A stretch of DNA of 64,000 nucleotides, taken from NCBI GenBank assembly GCA_024811115.1, contig JAKOGH010000763.1, positions 1 to 64,000 of the forward strand, given 5' to 3'. Below are positions 1 to 11,274 of this stretch, one piece after another. Position 1 is the stretch's first letter, and every line of letters begins with the position of its first letter. Made by a program: the position numbers and the translations under genes. The notes under the pieces are model-generated. The model saw only the letters and a list, made by a program, of their open reading frames with translations. It was not told the origin of the DNA and made no database searches. The stretch comes from Terana coerulea (lineage: Eukaryota; Basidiomycota; Agaricomycetes; Polyporales; Phanerochaetaceae).

Positions 1-138
1 GGGCCCGCCCGAGACTCATCGCTTGTCTCGGTGCTTCCCATTGGGTGCAAGCTTCGGGATTCTCTCAGCTTATGATGCTCACCGAGCTGACTTCGGACGC
101 TATCGGGTGGCATTGTTGTTGTCATCGCCCACGTGAGT

Positions 139-2217
139 TTAATAACTCCATGAGTCGGTTCTCAAGGAGGGCTTGCCCTTGCCTTTCGAGTTCGAGTTTC
201 CACCAGAGCCAGAATCACCGCTGCTCTGACTCCTGTTGCCGTAGTTGCCAGAGGACGACTGAGTCGACGAAAACCTTTGCCTTAGTTGACATTTTTCGAT
301 TGTCGAAACAGTCATTCCCGTGTTGTGGTTTTGGCACGCAAGCTTTACCCTTACCAGAGCAGATCTGGCAGAACTTATGTTCGCTGGACGTTTCTGCCTG
401 GTTGTTTCTTTCGCCTTGCCCTTGCCTTTACCCTTGACTGCTCGCTTGCCTCCTCGCCGTGTTCTTATTACCGTTGTTGTTACCAAATACCAAAGCTCTG
501 AACGATCTGGTGGAGTTCTTGTACAGCTGCAACAGCATATCGAGGTACCTTCTCATTGCTTGTGTCTTGCTATCACGATTGTCAAATGACCATCGACTGG
601 CGCATGTCCCGAGGCAAGACCTTTGATTCGTCGATGTGCAGCTTGTCTTTGCATCTACCATCCGCCAGAGTCTTGTACTTCTCCGCATATTGGATGAAGT
701 TCTTCCGCCAGATCCCGTTGTTCAGAGCGTGATCGAGTTCGCTCTTGCACCTTTGCTTTTCATCGCGCTGACCGTAAAGCCCTTGCATCTCCTTGACAAA
801 GTCGCTCCACGTGCCGATGAGTTGGTTGTTCCGCAACTTCGTCCGTATAGGACTTCATATACGTTGCGCAGTGGTGCGAGACGACCGAGGGAGAGGACAA
901 TGCGCTGCTTGCCCGTTGCAATCTGCATGCTCAGTAGAGCGATGTGGTTCAACCACTCCTCAAGGCCGCTTTCTCAGCCATCGAAGGTGGGGGGGTCAGG
1001 CATCTTTGGGATGCGTCCACCACCTAACCTCTATCCTAGGGATTTTGTCGACTTGGGCTTTATAGGCATCAACGGTAGACTGTAAGCTTCCACAAGCTTT
1101 TCCAGAGTTCGAATCTTCGGGGCTTGCTCGAGAGCTATGTTCTCCAGCTCCTCGACTGGTGTTGCTGGTCATCCATTGCTTCAGATCGCACATGTGCACG
1201 GTTGACAGTGCAGTCCTGTCACGTCGTGACATGTCCTTGCGCAAAGTCCGTGCTGATTCAAACAGACTGAGAGAAAGCATCCTGCGCTATGTAGAATTGC
1301 TGCCAACTGTGCATTGCCGAAGCAAGCAGAGTTGGTGTGTCGACATTATGCAGGAGGCCTGCTACGGCCGGCAAGGACTCCCGTAGCACGGTCAGGGACA
1401 AAGTTGGTGAAAGAAGACATTTCTGCTCTTCATATTTAGTGCCAATTTTAATAAAACTTCGAACACAAAAGTTGGTTTTGGTTGTTATGTGCCAGCCAAT
1501 TATTTCGAGTCAGAAATGCAGTTTTTAATTTAAGCAGCCTTCGGGATGGTTACATCGAGTGCTGCTAGCTGCGTACAGACTACTGCAAATCTACTGTTTA
1601 GGTCCATAAACAAGACCTTGCCAATACGTTTTAATAGTCCCGCCAACTCTCCACTGTTTATTACCCCACTTCTGTCCCAGCGAGTCCAGATTCTCGTAGA
1701 TGTTCTGAACTCATCGTACCAACCCCACAGCTTGTTCCTGAATCTCCTCAGGCACCCGCACCCTTCGGCGTGACCGGTCTCCTGCAACGAGTCCTCCTCG
1801 CTGAGTTTCGAAGACTGGCCGAGCGACTCGTCACCTCGAGCATCGGTTGGAGCTCGTTGGAGTGCTTGAGCAGCTTGGTTCGAAACCGAAGCTTGGCTGT
1901 GGCTTAGACCTGATACCCTCGCGAGGTGCGAGTCACGCGATGAGTGGTGGCGAGGCCTGAGAGCGGCGAGTAGCCTCGACGCTGCTTCATAAGAGCGTAG
2001 CTCTCGATGCGCTTCAGCAACGAGTTGGCCTCTGCTTCCTAGCGAAGCCATTCACTCCTCCCGAGAGTGAGGCGAACGAGGTGGCTCGTGCTTCAGGTTG
2101 CAAACCTGCGCAGCTTACAACCATGATTTCGACCTGATCTCCTTCAAGGAGAGATGCGCCGCGAAGGCCCAAAGGCTCGTTCTTCGCGAGCGGTGAACGC
2201 AGGGGAACTTTAGGCAT
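139..2217 (-). pseudogene. gag: Decayed retrotransposon gag (capsid) gene
   Basis: Successive minus-strand frames give a protein beginning MPKVPLRSPLAKNE (2217), a middle part, and then a recognisable capsid. Around 1000-950 the sequence reads PDPPTFDG, stop, ESGLEEWLNHIALLS, and continues with a GKQRIVLSLGRLAP stretch. Around 836-582 it reads GTWSDFVKEMQGLYG...DE, the usual W-x-D-F capsid pattern of Ty3/Gypsy gags. Near 375-310 another frame has FCQICSGKGKAC...HGNDC, a Cys-x2-Cys...His-x4-Cys knuckle-like motif. Reading these together needs several frame changes and passes at least one TGA in the conserved capsid motif, so the copy is not functional as written. The part from 2217 to about 1530 is assigned to gag only by position. 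Confidence 0.65.
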
Positions 2218-2990
2218 GGCTATAACAACGGTAATCAGTACTGGTCTCTATTTCAGCAGACACGTACGTGAAAATGCTAAACGGACAGAATGACCTGTCG
2301 AGGTCGTGCGGTCTTGATGCGTACAATCGATAGTGTTAACGACGGCCCTGGTTTCTCTCACCAGGTCCGGAGGTACCAACTCAATCAAGAGCGGTATTGG
2401 AGGTCTCTGACACGGTTCCAGCCGCAGCAAAGGTTTTCGAGCCAATATTACATCGACTCTATGCTCGCCCAAACTGGTTTGCTGTCAACACCAAGGCTCA
2501 TAGCCGTAACTACCCGAAGGTAAGTCACACTAAAATGTTGCTCTACGCTATATAGCGCAGCAAGCACCTCTTTACGCCTGAGAATTGGCATGAAGATTAG
2601 CATGCTGCCATGATGGCAGCCCACAGCTTAAGCCATGGTGCTTCTCAACGATACAGAGCATAGCCCCTGACGGCAACTAGCTCATAGCCTTAGTTCTTTG
2701 CAGAACAGTGGCAAGATCCCCCAAACCCCAAGTAGCAACAGTGTTCATTTCGACACACTGCGCATAACGATATGTATGCCGCACAACACTGCAATAAAGG
2801 TCCTGCTCAAGGTCTCTTGACAGCAACAACGAGCAGTGGAGAAGACTCAACAAACTATCACAAAACTCTAATACTCACTTGCTAGGAATGCTTTGAGGGG
2901 TTGGGGAGAGCAGGGACTTTGAGTAAAGCGAGTAGAGGAGATATGAATCAACGATGTTGTTGAGTCTGCAGATAGCCCTCAGACCAGCCT

Positions 2991-2999
2991 CCTTATATA
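2991..2999 (-). promoter_or_regulatory. TATA box of the retrotransposon LTR
   Basis: The minus strand reads TATATAAGG about 770 bases before the first gag methionine. It is followed by pyrimidine-rich leader sequence, as in LTR promoters of fungal Ty3-type elements. Confidence 0.5.
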
Positions 3000-3128
3000 C
3001 ATGTAGAGGGACCCCAGACACTATCTAAGACCTCCAATACCATGTGCTGACTGATACAGTCAGGTGATCCATGACTAAGGTTCTAGAGCATACCGCCACT
3101 CTAACTCCCTTATCAGATCCGACCTAGC

Positions 3129-3136
3129 TATCATGC
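3129..3136. repeat. Left 8-bp target duplication of the hAT element
   Basis: TATCATGC stands directly left of the hAT end and is repeated exactly at 7524-7531 directly right of the other end. Eight bases is the target duplication length of hAT transposases. Confidence 0.9.
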
Positions 3137-6100
3137 TAGTGTTGCCAAAGTTCAGTTCAGTTCAGCGGTTCGTAACTTGTCACGAACCGAACCTGTACGT
3201 CTGGGCCGGCCTCAGCCTTCCTGCCTACCCTGTAGGTTGGTTCGGTTCTTGGTTCAAGGCACAGTCACTACGCCCCAAACCAAGTTCGAACCGGTTCGAA
3301 CCATGAACCATATGTAAAATTTAGTATTATTTATAAGTCTAGTACAATTTAGTTGCTTGAGAAACATACTCGAGGAATGCCAAGCAGCCTTAAATGCCCG
3401 AGCGAGCATTAACGTGCAGCCTGAGTGACGGGCGGTTACAGCGTGACCCTGTCACAGTAATAGTAAGTCGCACGTCACTCCTCTCAAATATTTCCCTCAC
3501 TTTGGCCAGTTTTTGTGGACACAGCCTCGCGAACATGGCCTCCAAGACGCCCGACATCGACTCGACGCCAACTGTGCCCTGGATGCCAACGGGCAGCTCA
3601 AAGATGCCGAAGAAATCGTTTTCTACGGCTCAGAAAGTGACGAAGCGGCCTTTACCTGCAAAAGCCGACAAAGGAGCGCAAAACTGCCCAAGTCGAAGGG
3701 CAAAGGTGCGCCCTTCTTTTTGGTGGTGCGGTCTGTGTGCTGACATGAAATAGATACTTCTGTGGCCCTGGGCGAGCCAGCACAGGTGGTCAGCGGCAGC
3801 CGCATCCCTGGCAACACGCGCGAAGCTCACAATGCGCCCGCAGGACCTTAACTCCAGAGCTGACAGCAAGATTAAGAGCTTCTTTCGAACGAAAGAAGTC
3901 TCGCCTCCAGCCGGCCAGGGGCGCATAACCATCACGGTCAAGGGCACTGGGCCTGCAAAAGGCAAGAAGACTCCCGCGGCGCCAGCGGCCAGCACCTCCA
4001 AGAAGCCCAACGCTGCGCGCCCACCTCCCAAGCTGCAAACGTGAGCGCGCAGAGCTCCGACAACGACTGCCAACCGGCGGCCAAACACGCGAAGACGCAA
4101 GCAGGCGAACGCGTCAGTGCGCGAGGGCTTGACCACAATACGCCGACCGGCCAAACACGCAGGCTCGCTGCGGCGTCCGAGCCAGACGTCCGTGCCCAGT
4201 CCGAAGATATTACGGACGTCTTCGACGAAGCTGGACGTGGATGACGCGTCGATGCCAGAGCTCAATCAAGACTCGGACGCCGAGTTTAACGTGGATGCGA
4301 TGGAGCTGGACGAAGAAGACGAAGAGGATGACGAGGTTCTGGTACCGTGCGTCATCCCTTATTAATATGTAGCTTAATGCCAATCACATACCTTTAGAGC
4401 ATTGCCAGCCGCTCACGGACCTCGAGCCGTGCGAGTTCGCGTCGCCTGCCGCCGAGGCAGACGACAAGGCAAGATGAAACAGAGGAGGCCGACGCCGAAG
4501 AGATTCGTGAGGCCGAAGAAACATATGCGCGGATGGTGGCAAGCCGCCAGGTAAGTGTTCGATTGCGTGCCTCAGGTGGGGACTGCTATTCACCGCTTTG
4601 CGAAGCGTGTTATCAAGTCCCGGGCAAGGACCCACGCACCGTGGATGTCCGAACAGTATTCAAGGAGGCCGAGTCAGCTGGAAGGGTGCGCCCGGCCACT
4701 GGTGCCGTGTGTGCAGTACGTGTATTTTTTTTTCTTCTCCACTCTATTAACTCAAGACTGTTCTGCTGCAGAAAACTTGGAGTTAGTTCAGATGGGTAAG
4801 CGACGAAGCAGTTCAACGCTACGCCAGCACATAGCCCGGTAAGTCATCTGTTGGTGTACAGGTTGCATTACTCATGTTATCGCTGCAGGAAATGGAACAC
4901 CCATGGGGTGATGTGACTCAAAGGCTGCAGGCAAGGCATCCAGCCCAACCCATCCGCCATGCCAAAAGCCAGGGTCATAGAGCTCGACGAAGATGGGAAC
5001 GAGGTGCAGCAAACCTCGACAGCTTCGTTGAAGCCAGTTCCTCGTAGACGCCAGAGGTTTACTTGATCATGTCATTGAGTATGTTGTGTCGAATGACTTA
5101 GTACATCTCATCTTTTATGATCTTCTGTACTCTTTGACGTGAACATTAGCCGTTCACAACTGTGGAGAAGACTTCATTCCGAGCACTGCTGAAATTTCAA
5201 CGTCCCCAAACGAAGGACAGTGACATCCCACACCGTACGACACTTCGCGATTAGATCCTCGAGAGGGCTGAGCTCGTCAAGGAGTGTCTTGCAAAGGAGT
5301 TTGCAGTGAGTTAAATATACGCATAGCCACAACATTCCCTGACTTCTCTGTAGGACATACCAGGCCAAATTTCGATAACATTTGATGCTTGGACATCCTC
5401 AGCTCGTGACCCCTACCTTTCCGTCACTGCTCACTTTATGGATGCCCCTGCTGCCCATCCCCTTGAATGGTCCTTGAAGGCCCAGGTGATTGGCTATGCA
5501 GGCTTCAAAGGTACACACAGTGGAGCCAACACTGCAAACGTCCTGTTAAGGGTTATCGACCGCTACGGCTTACGGAAGAAACTCAGATGGGCGACATCTG
5601 ACAATGCCACCAACAATGATAAGTGCATGCGGGTCTTGCAGTCCGTTTTGCATGATCCTGCTGGTGGTCACCCATGGAATGCTCGCCAGCGATGTGGGCG
5701 GTGCATGGAGCACATCTTGCACCTTGCTGCAAAGTCATTCATTGAGAGCATCTGCCCAACTCCACCGTTGTCTCGGGCGAAGTGGGCAAAGGACAACGAA
5801 GAGGTTGAGGAGGAGGAGTTGGATGATGAGGATGATGAATGGCTGGAAAACTCAGCTGAGGCTGTTGGAGATGAAGAAATTGATGACCCTGTTGAGTTCG
5901 ATGCTGGTGATGTCCTTGGCAAGCTGCTAGCATTCATCAACCAGGTATGCTGAATAGTCCTTAACCTCATTGCATATAGATTGAATATTGCTATAGGTTC
6001 GAGCATCTCCTCAAGCTACAGACTACTTCCATGATCTCCGCATTGAGGAGAAGCTCACACCACTTTAACTCATTAAGTGGATCCGTACTGATGGGGCTCA

Positions 6101-7523
6101 ATGTATGATTTGCTTGACAGGGCAATCAGAAATGAAGCAGTATGTTTCCTTTGAGGCTTATATGCATTATCTCATATGGTTTTAGGCTATCAACAAGTTT
6201 GTTTTACTTGCTGATAGCAGCCCAAAGGTTCCAAACTTGAAGGGCAAGAACTACCTTGACTATAAGCTTACAGATGAGGAATGGAAGCTTTTGAAGCTTG
6301 TATATGAAGTCTTAGGTGTAAGTGAACTCCCTTTATATCCTTGCATTTTAATTCACAATTTTACAGGAAGTTCGTGAAGTACAAGGGAAGTTTGCTTCAG
6401 AGAAGAAGCCAACTGTGTGGTGCACAATTCCAATCTTGGAGTCATTGCAGCACAAGTGGGAGTCTATGGCCAAACTTCACAAATTTGTGAAAGTCAAGGA
6501 GGCCATTGATGCAGGCCTTGCCAAGCTTCTCAAGTGGTATATGGCTACTGACCAATCTGATATCTATTTCATTTGCCTTGGTATGCATTATTTATCTGTT
6601 CAGCTGTACTATCTCTAATCAAACATGGAAAGCTTTGCATCCCAGCTATAAGCTGAAGTATACAAAGCACTATTGGAATGATGCCCACAACAAATCTGGA
6701 TTGAAGGCGCTTCAAGCTGCCTTTGATCGATACAAAGAGAACACCCCAACAAAGGCCAATGCAAAGAAGGCAAAGTCAAGTGAGTCTCAGCTTATATTTT
6801 GTCAGATTATATCTAACATATCTTAGAAGCTTCAGAGCAGCCTGCCAGCTTCTCCGCGCTGGATGCAGAACGCTATTGATGCCATTGACAGTGGTGATGA
6901 CGAGGCTGAAGACCTCCACAAGGAGTTGAATGACTATCTCAACAGCCCCCTTGTCAAAGATATTGATGATCCTGTGCGCTGGTGGGGTGTACGTCATGTC
7001 TTCAAACTGTAAAGCTAGTCAGTACACTAATATTCCAACAGATTAACTCAGGACGCTTTCCTATCCTTTCCCGCCTTGCTCGTGACTATCTTGCTATCCA
7101 AGGATCAGCAGTTGCCTCTGAGCGAGCATTTTCCAGTGGAGGCAAGACAGGTACGCTTCTTCACAACAGACTCAAGCCTGAAACCTTCGAGCGTTACAAA
7201 TCTTAAAAGATGGATATCGCACTGGGGTTATCAGCACTGTTAATGAAGCAGCCTTTCATGCAAAGGACCTCTGGGATGATGAGGCAATGCTAGAGGAGCT
7301 GGAAAACTTGGGCAATTGATTTGTATGCTATATAGCTCCAAATATATGTTTTCTCCTACGGTTCAACAGTTTGAACTGGTTTGAACTGCGAACCGAACCA
7401 ACTGAACCAGTTCATGCTGGTTTAGTTTGGTTCAGTTCAGGTTCGGCTGCTAAACACTTGGTTCTGGTTCTGGTTCAGCCAAAATGGGCCCGAACCGAAC
7501 TGAACTGAACTTCGGCAACACGA
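3137..7523 (+). mobile_element. Full-length hAT DNA transposon (4387 bp)
   Basis: The left end reads TAGTGTTGCCAAAGTTCAG and the inverted right end reads TCGTGTTGCCGAAGTTCAG, giving near-perfect terminal inverted repeats that continue as GTTCAGTTC. Both ends are flanked by the 8-bp duplication TATCATGC. Both subterminal regions (about 3150-3310 and 7360-7510) are packed with direct and inverted GGTTC/GAACC motifs, the kind of array that serves as transposase binding sites in hAT elements. The interior codes for one plus-strand hAT transposase with BED finger, catalytic core and C-terminal dimerisation region. The element sits inside the LTR of the neighbouring retrotransposon, so it arrived later. 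Confidence 0.93.
3535..7319 (+). pseudogene. hAT family transposase, multi-exon, with frame disruptions
   Basis: An N-terminal acidic and lysine-rich part (3535-4370) changes frame repeatedly. Around 4640-4880 lies a BED-type zinc finger: HWCRVCKN across an intron, then STLRQHIARKWNTHG. The catalytic core follows from about 5356, with SITFDAWTSSARDPYLSV, then ATSDNATNND and RCMEHILHLAAKS, all hallmarks of hAT DDE/RNase H-like transposases. An acidic insertion (EEEELDDEDDE) follows the core helix. The C-terminal dimerisation region has DPVRWWG, LARDYLAIQGSAVASERAF and, after a frame change, LKDGYRTG. The frame is lost near 7188-7192 (ETFERYKS then stop, while the next frame reads LQILKDGY), and the N-terminal part also needs frame changes. 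The copy is probably inactive unless these are sequence errors. Confidence 0.82.
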
Positions 7524-7531
7524 TATCATGC
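7524..7531. repeat. Right 8-bp target duplication of the hAT element
   Basis: This is an exact copy of the TATCATGC found at 3129-3136. Confidence 0.9.
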
Positions 7532-7767
7532 TAACATCAACACTATCTAGATGTCCTAATCTAGCTACTGTACACTACCAGTACACGATGTCATAGTGAC
7601 CTCATAGTGAGGTCATAGTCTAGAACGAATCCAGAACTGAGTCCATGATCCTATGTCCTTATGAGGCATATCCCTGATAACCATGCGTCCGTCGCATGGC
7701 CAACTGATCAGCATCTTGTAACGCTGTTGTGACGACTGGGTAACATGTCCCGTGACTTGTTGTTACA
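7532..7767 (-). repeat. LTR, distal part beyond the hAT insertion
   Basis: This is the outer part of the retrotransposon LTR. On the minus strand it begins TGTAACAACAAGTCACGGG at 7767, a canonical TG start. Host sequence is inferred to begin at 7768. Confidence 0.55.
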
Positions 7768-7802
7768 CTCTAAGCGCTGTAGACTAGCGCTGAGGGAAAT
7801 TT

Positions 7803-9077
7803 GTGACAAACTCCCTGCCGGCCTTGAACTTGTTCCGGCGCCGGGTACCCAAGTTCCTATGCGCGCTGCATTACATTGTCCTCAGAGGCACTAACGTGAA
7901 CCACAACAGCTGGGACAAAGTCCCAGTCCACTGTCTAGAGATCTTGCTTGAGGTATGGAGCCACGTGTATCACCATCCATGGCGGCATATCTTCGACGCC
8001 CTATTCAGTGGCTTGCGTGCGTCTTTGTTTGACATCGTTACGCGGCACACAATACCTCAGATCTGGACCAAAACACTCGAGGAGCAGTACTACGTAGTAT
8101 GGATGCGTATTGGTAGGCCATTGAAATCCTGTTACATTGAAAGTCTCACTAAAGTCGCTCTGGCAGTGCCCCCTGACAGCCCTCAATCATGGGTAACCTT
8201 GGTGAGTGAGTATCCCATCGGAGCCAACCTTGTCACTTCTCAAGAAGATCTCCATACCTTTGCGAGCATCGTCACCACCGCCCTATCAGTGTTTACGAGC
8301 AACAGGTTGAGGATTCTTCTCGATGATCACTGCCTAGAAAAGATGACAACTGCTCTCAAGATTGCTCGCTCTCGAGGGTGGCGCAACGCAGGGCTTTACC
8401 ATCCAGCGCCGTTGCACTGGATGATACATATACTTCAGCATGACGGCAGGATTGCATGGCATTGGCAGCGACGTCATCACAATACATTTCACAACTTTCT
8501 CGATGCGTATAGGGCCTCTGAAATGTTGATCGACCGTGCAAGCAATCACCTCAACACACTAAGGACATTTATGGACAACTTTACTGAGCAGCCACCGTAC
8601 ATGACGCCCCCGATAATGCATCCTCCTCCCGTTCACCCAGGGCCTATGCCTAGTCATGTGCCCCGTCCAGACGTCCCTGTGGGCTATGTACCGCCGTTTC
8701 CATCAGGTCCCACGCCACAGGCGAGTCAGCCTATGCCACACACCATTTTTCCAGCCACCTATATCCCTCTATCGCAGTCACAACAGCATACGCACCCTAA
8801 CTTCAATACCTCCATTTTTGCCGGACATCGCCCCCGTGCTACTTCCTCAGTGCCAGGTGGCAGCTTCCCTGTCTCGGTTCCTCTGACTTCCATTGCGCCA
8901 AGGAGGTTTGAGTTTGAGCCGCCGCATGCCAGTGTGGCTACATCTCTCCAACGCGTCGCTCCCATTTCCATTAACTCGCGGTACTATGGGGGAAGCAGTG
9001 GTAGGCGACCACCGCGCCAACAGCGCCTGCCTCTTACTCCGCCTACAGAGTACTACAGCGAGCCTAGCAAACATTAA
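7803..9077 (+). pseudogene. Long ORF of unknown function, 5' end missing next to the LTR
   Basis: An open frame of about 425 codons runs from just after a TGA at 7791-7793 to a TAA at 9075-9077. It has no ATG near its beginning; the first in-frame methionine is about 100 codons in (MRIGRPLK). The N-terminal two thirds look globular, rich in Trp, His and Leu. The last 150 residues are Pro/Ser/His-rich and low in complexity (PPPVHPGPMPSHVP). A polyadenylation-type AATAAA follows at 9159. The LTR end lies only 35 bases upstream of the ORF opening, so the simplest reading is a gene whose 5' part was cut off by the retrotransposon. An upstream exon lost from view is the alternative. I do not recognise the family. 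Confidence 0.45.
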
Positions 9078-9902
9078 CACACCTCTTGGCTCGTTCTAGG
9101 GCTGAGGCATCGGGGCTGCTAGTGTACCCTACAGTGTCCTCAAGATCTGAATTGTAAGAATAAAATGTCGTAAATGTCATACTATCCTCTCAGAACCCAC
9201 TATTCACATACTCAGTCGCCACATGGCATCATTTTCAGCGGTGCATGAAGACCACGCATGTACCTCGTCTTTTATTCGTCTATTTCCCCTCCAACTACAC
9301 TACGACACTCATTTGTTTGGCTTCTGTATGACGCAGTTGTCCTCCAGCTACACGAATACAATATTTTTAGAATGCCCTGTAGACGTACGAAGCATTAGCC
9401 GGGGTTATTGTGGTTTAGGACTGGATCGAGGTGGAGCAATGTCGACGGGGGCCATCAGCTGTGTGCGCGACACACTTCCCACGGACAACACCACAAGGTC
9501 CACACCGCTACGCTGCTACAGGCTCGGATGCCGACAAAACACCGTCCCAACCAATGATACAATCGGAGGGGTTTGCATGTTACTAGGGTAAGCTTGGGAT
9601 AAAAAACAAAGCAAAGGCGGAAACAAGGCTCATGAACAACTCATGAAGACCGCACTGCTCGGACGGCGAAAGCCGAGTCTGCACCGCAAAGACCCCGGGC
9701 CGAGAGAAACGCAGGCTCTGACAGACCGGCAGCTGGAGCCTGGGATAACTGCTGGTGTGTATTTCACTATGTATATATTCACTGGCCATTATTAATATTA
9801 CAAATGACTTCCAGAAAGGATGCCATAAATCAGCGAGATTAAGTAGCGAGAAAGTATCATGGCTACCTCGTATGGGAGCATAATATGCACTATTTCCGCA
9901 AG
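9078..9902. other. Intergenic region, nothing further recognised
   Basis: It holds the AATAAA signal at 9159-9164 of the preceding ORF. Short open frames here show no motif or coding-like composition. Confidence 0.4.
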
Positions 9903-11274
9903 TCATACTTCTCCGAGGGGCGACACGGATTTAGTATACTCTTGGGATGGAGTGTCCTCACCGGAGGCAAACACACTGTCCATCGGCTGCATGGTGATAT
10001 TATGCACCACGTCGCCATTAACATGGTTCGCGGAGGTTGTGAAATGTGTTCGAAACTTGAGTTCCGTCGCGTTCGTCCGGTTCCACATGCTTATGTCGAT
10101 TGGCTTTGTCAGCCCGAGGCATAGAACGACAATAATCATAGTGGGATACAGGGTCTTGACGTCCACAATGAGGAATTGTTAGAGGTAGGACTGTACGGGA
10201 GGGGCTGCATATAGACTTACCGTGCACTGCGTCACTATCTGCGCCATGACGTGCTCGGCCTGACTTTCGCTAACAACGCCTCCGATAAATACCATCTAGA
10301 CGTTAAGAGTTGGAGGTGCTAGCCATTGAAAGGATGGTATTTGAAAACATACCATGGTGATGCAATACAATGCGCCCGACTCTATCAGGAAAATGAAGAT
10401 TGTGCGGCTTATCGCTTTGCGTCGTCCCACAACGGCAATCACCTCCTGGTGATACTGCCTGTATGGACATCGATGAGTACAAGCTATATATCGACACCGG
10501 AACGTACCAATATTTCATGCTGATCAGCCCCACGGAGGCAAGGTTTGTAAGTAGCACCGCACCCCCGAACATCGCTAACGACATCGCGGTTGCTTTGGTG
10601 GACGCGGTAGGTGAGGCTACCACCACTAGCGTCCAAACGCCGAACGCTGAAGAGTAAAAAATTCAGCTCGCGTGGCGCAGTGCGTTTTGAAGAAGACCCA
10701 CCCAAGCTGCAGACCCAGAAGCACACAGGGGCGACGACCATCTGTGTCCTGCGCTCCCACAGCACCCACGCCCTCCAGATAACGATGGTGTCCCCTACCA
10801 AACACTGTTTACAGACAATCAGCGGACAGATTGGTGTGCGGGGCAGCGGGTTGCCGTACGTTGATGACCCCGATGCTTGTGTTCAGCACCTGCGTCGAGG
10901 TTCCGTCCCGCGAGGCGGGCACCCGCCCTCCATCTTCCAGGAAAGTCTGAAACGTAAAGAGGCAACACCGGCGAAGTGCACGGTGGACAGCGCGAACATC
11001 AATATGGTGACGCAGGGGAGAGTATAGTACGCGGTTCGCGTCTGCTTTTTCCTGTTGCTGCAAGAAACAATCGGATCATTGAGTTGGTGGCGGTATGGGG
11101 GCAAATCTAAACTCACAGCAGTAGCACCAAGGCCGCGAAGAAAAAGACAAGGTTAATGCCTGTATATGTGTCAACCACTGCTTCAGGATGCCACGATGCT
11201 GGAATGCACGTACCATACATGATGGCTTCAGCCAACATCGACGCCAGCTGCGCTCTCGCCCCCGTCAACGCCAT
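9903..11274 (-). CDS. Multipass membrane protein of an expanded basidiomycete family
   Basis: From ATG at 11274 the minus strand gives LTGARAQLASMLAEAIMYG, an intron, then TYTGINLVFFFAALVLLL (a membrane helix). Later exons give YYTLPCVTILMFALSTVHF, the diagnostic VGDTIVIWRAWVLWERR (10801-10750), SLAMFGGAVLLTNLASVG, ISRTIFIFLIESGALYCIT and LYPTMIIVVLCLGLT, ending near 9903. The order of about seven hydrophobic segments and the V-G-D-x-I-x-I-W-R-x-W motif match a large family of uncharacterised seven-helix proteins in mushrooms and polypores. At least five introns are needed. The exon before VGDTIV (about 11060-10809) is the least certain. Function is unknown; a receptor-like role has been guessed for such families but nothing here shows it. 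Confidence 0.68.

Larger units (their letters stand above)
2506..3136 (-). repeat. LTR, part internal to the hAT insertion
   Basis: This is the proximal part of the retrotransposon LTR, continuous on the other side of the hAT element with 7524-7767. It contains a TATA box and lies just upstream of gag. Its inner edge near 2506 is inferred from a GTTAC-like end and is uncertain by some tens of bases. Confidence 0.55.
1..7767 (-). mobile_element. Ty3/Gypsy-type LTR retrotransposon, 5' part, split by a hAT element
   Basis: On the minus strand the order is a long LTR (about 7767 down to 2506, interrupted by the hAT element), a short leader and a decayed gag region that runs to the left edge. The LTR starts TGTAACAACAAG on the minus strand, as LTRs usually begin with TG, and carries a TATA box. 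The gag region has the PPTFDG...LEEWL signature of Ty3/Gypsy capsids and a Cys/His knuckle-like stretch near its end. Protease, reverse transcriptase and integrase are not seen and would lie left of position 1. The internal LTR boundary (near 2506) is an estimate from a GTTAC-like terminus. The 3' LTR is outside the window, so the element's own target duplication cannot be checked. Confidence 0.72.

Noticed and set aside
9223..9591. A 122-codon plus-strand frame
   Set aside because: No motif, no paralogue in the window and no plausible splice context.
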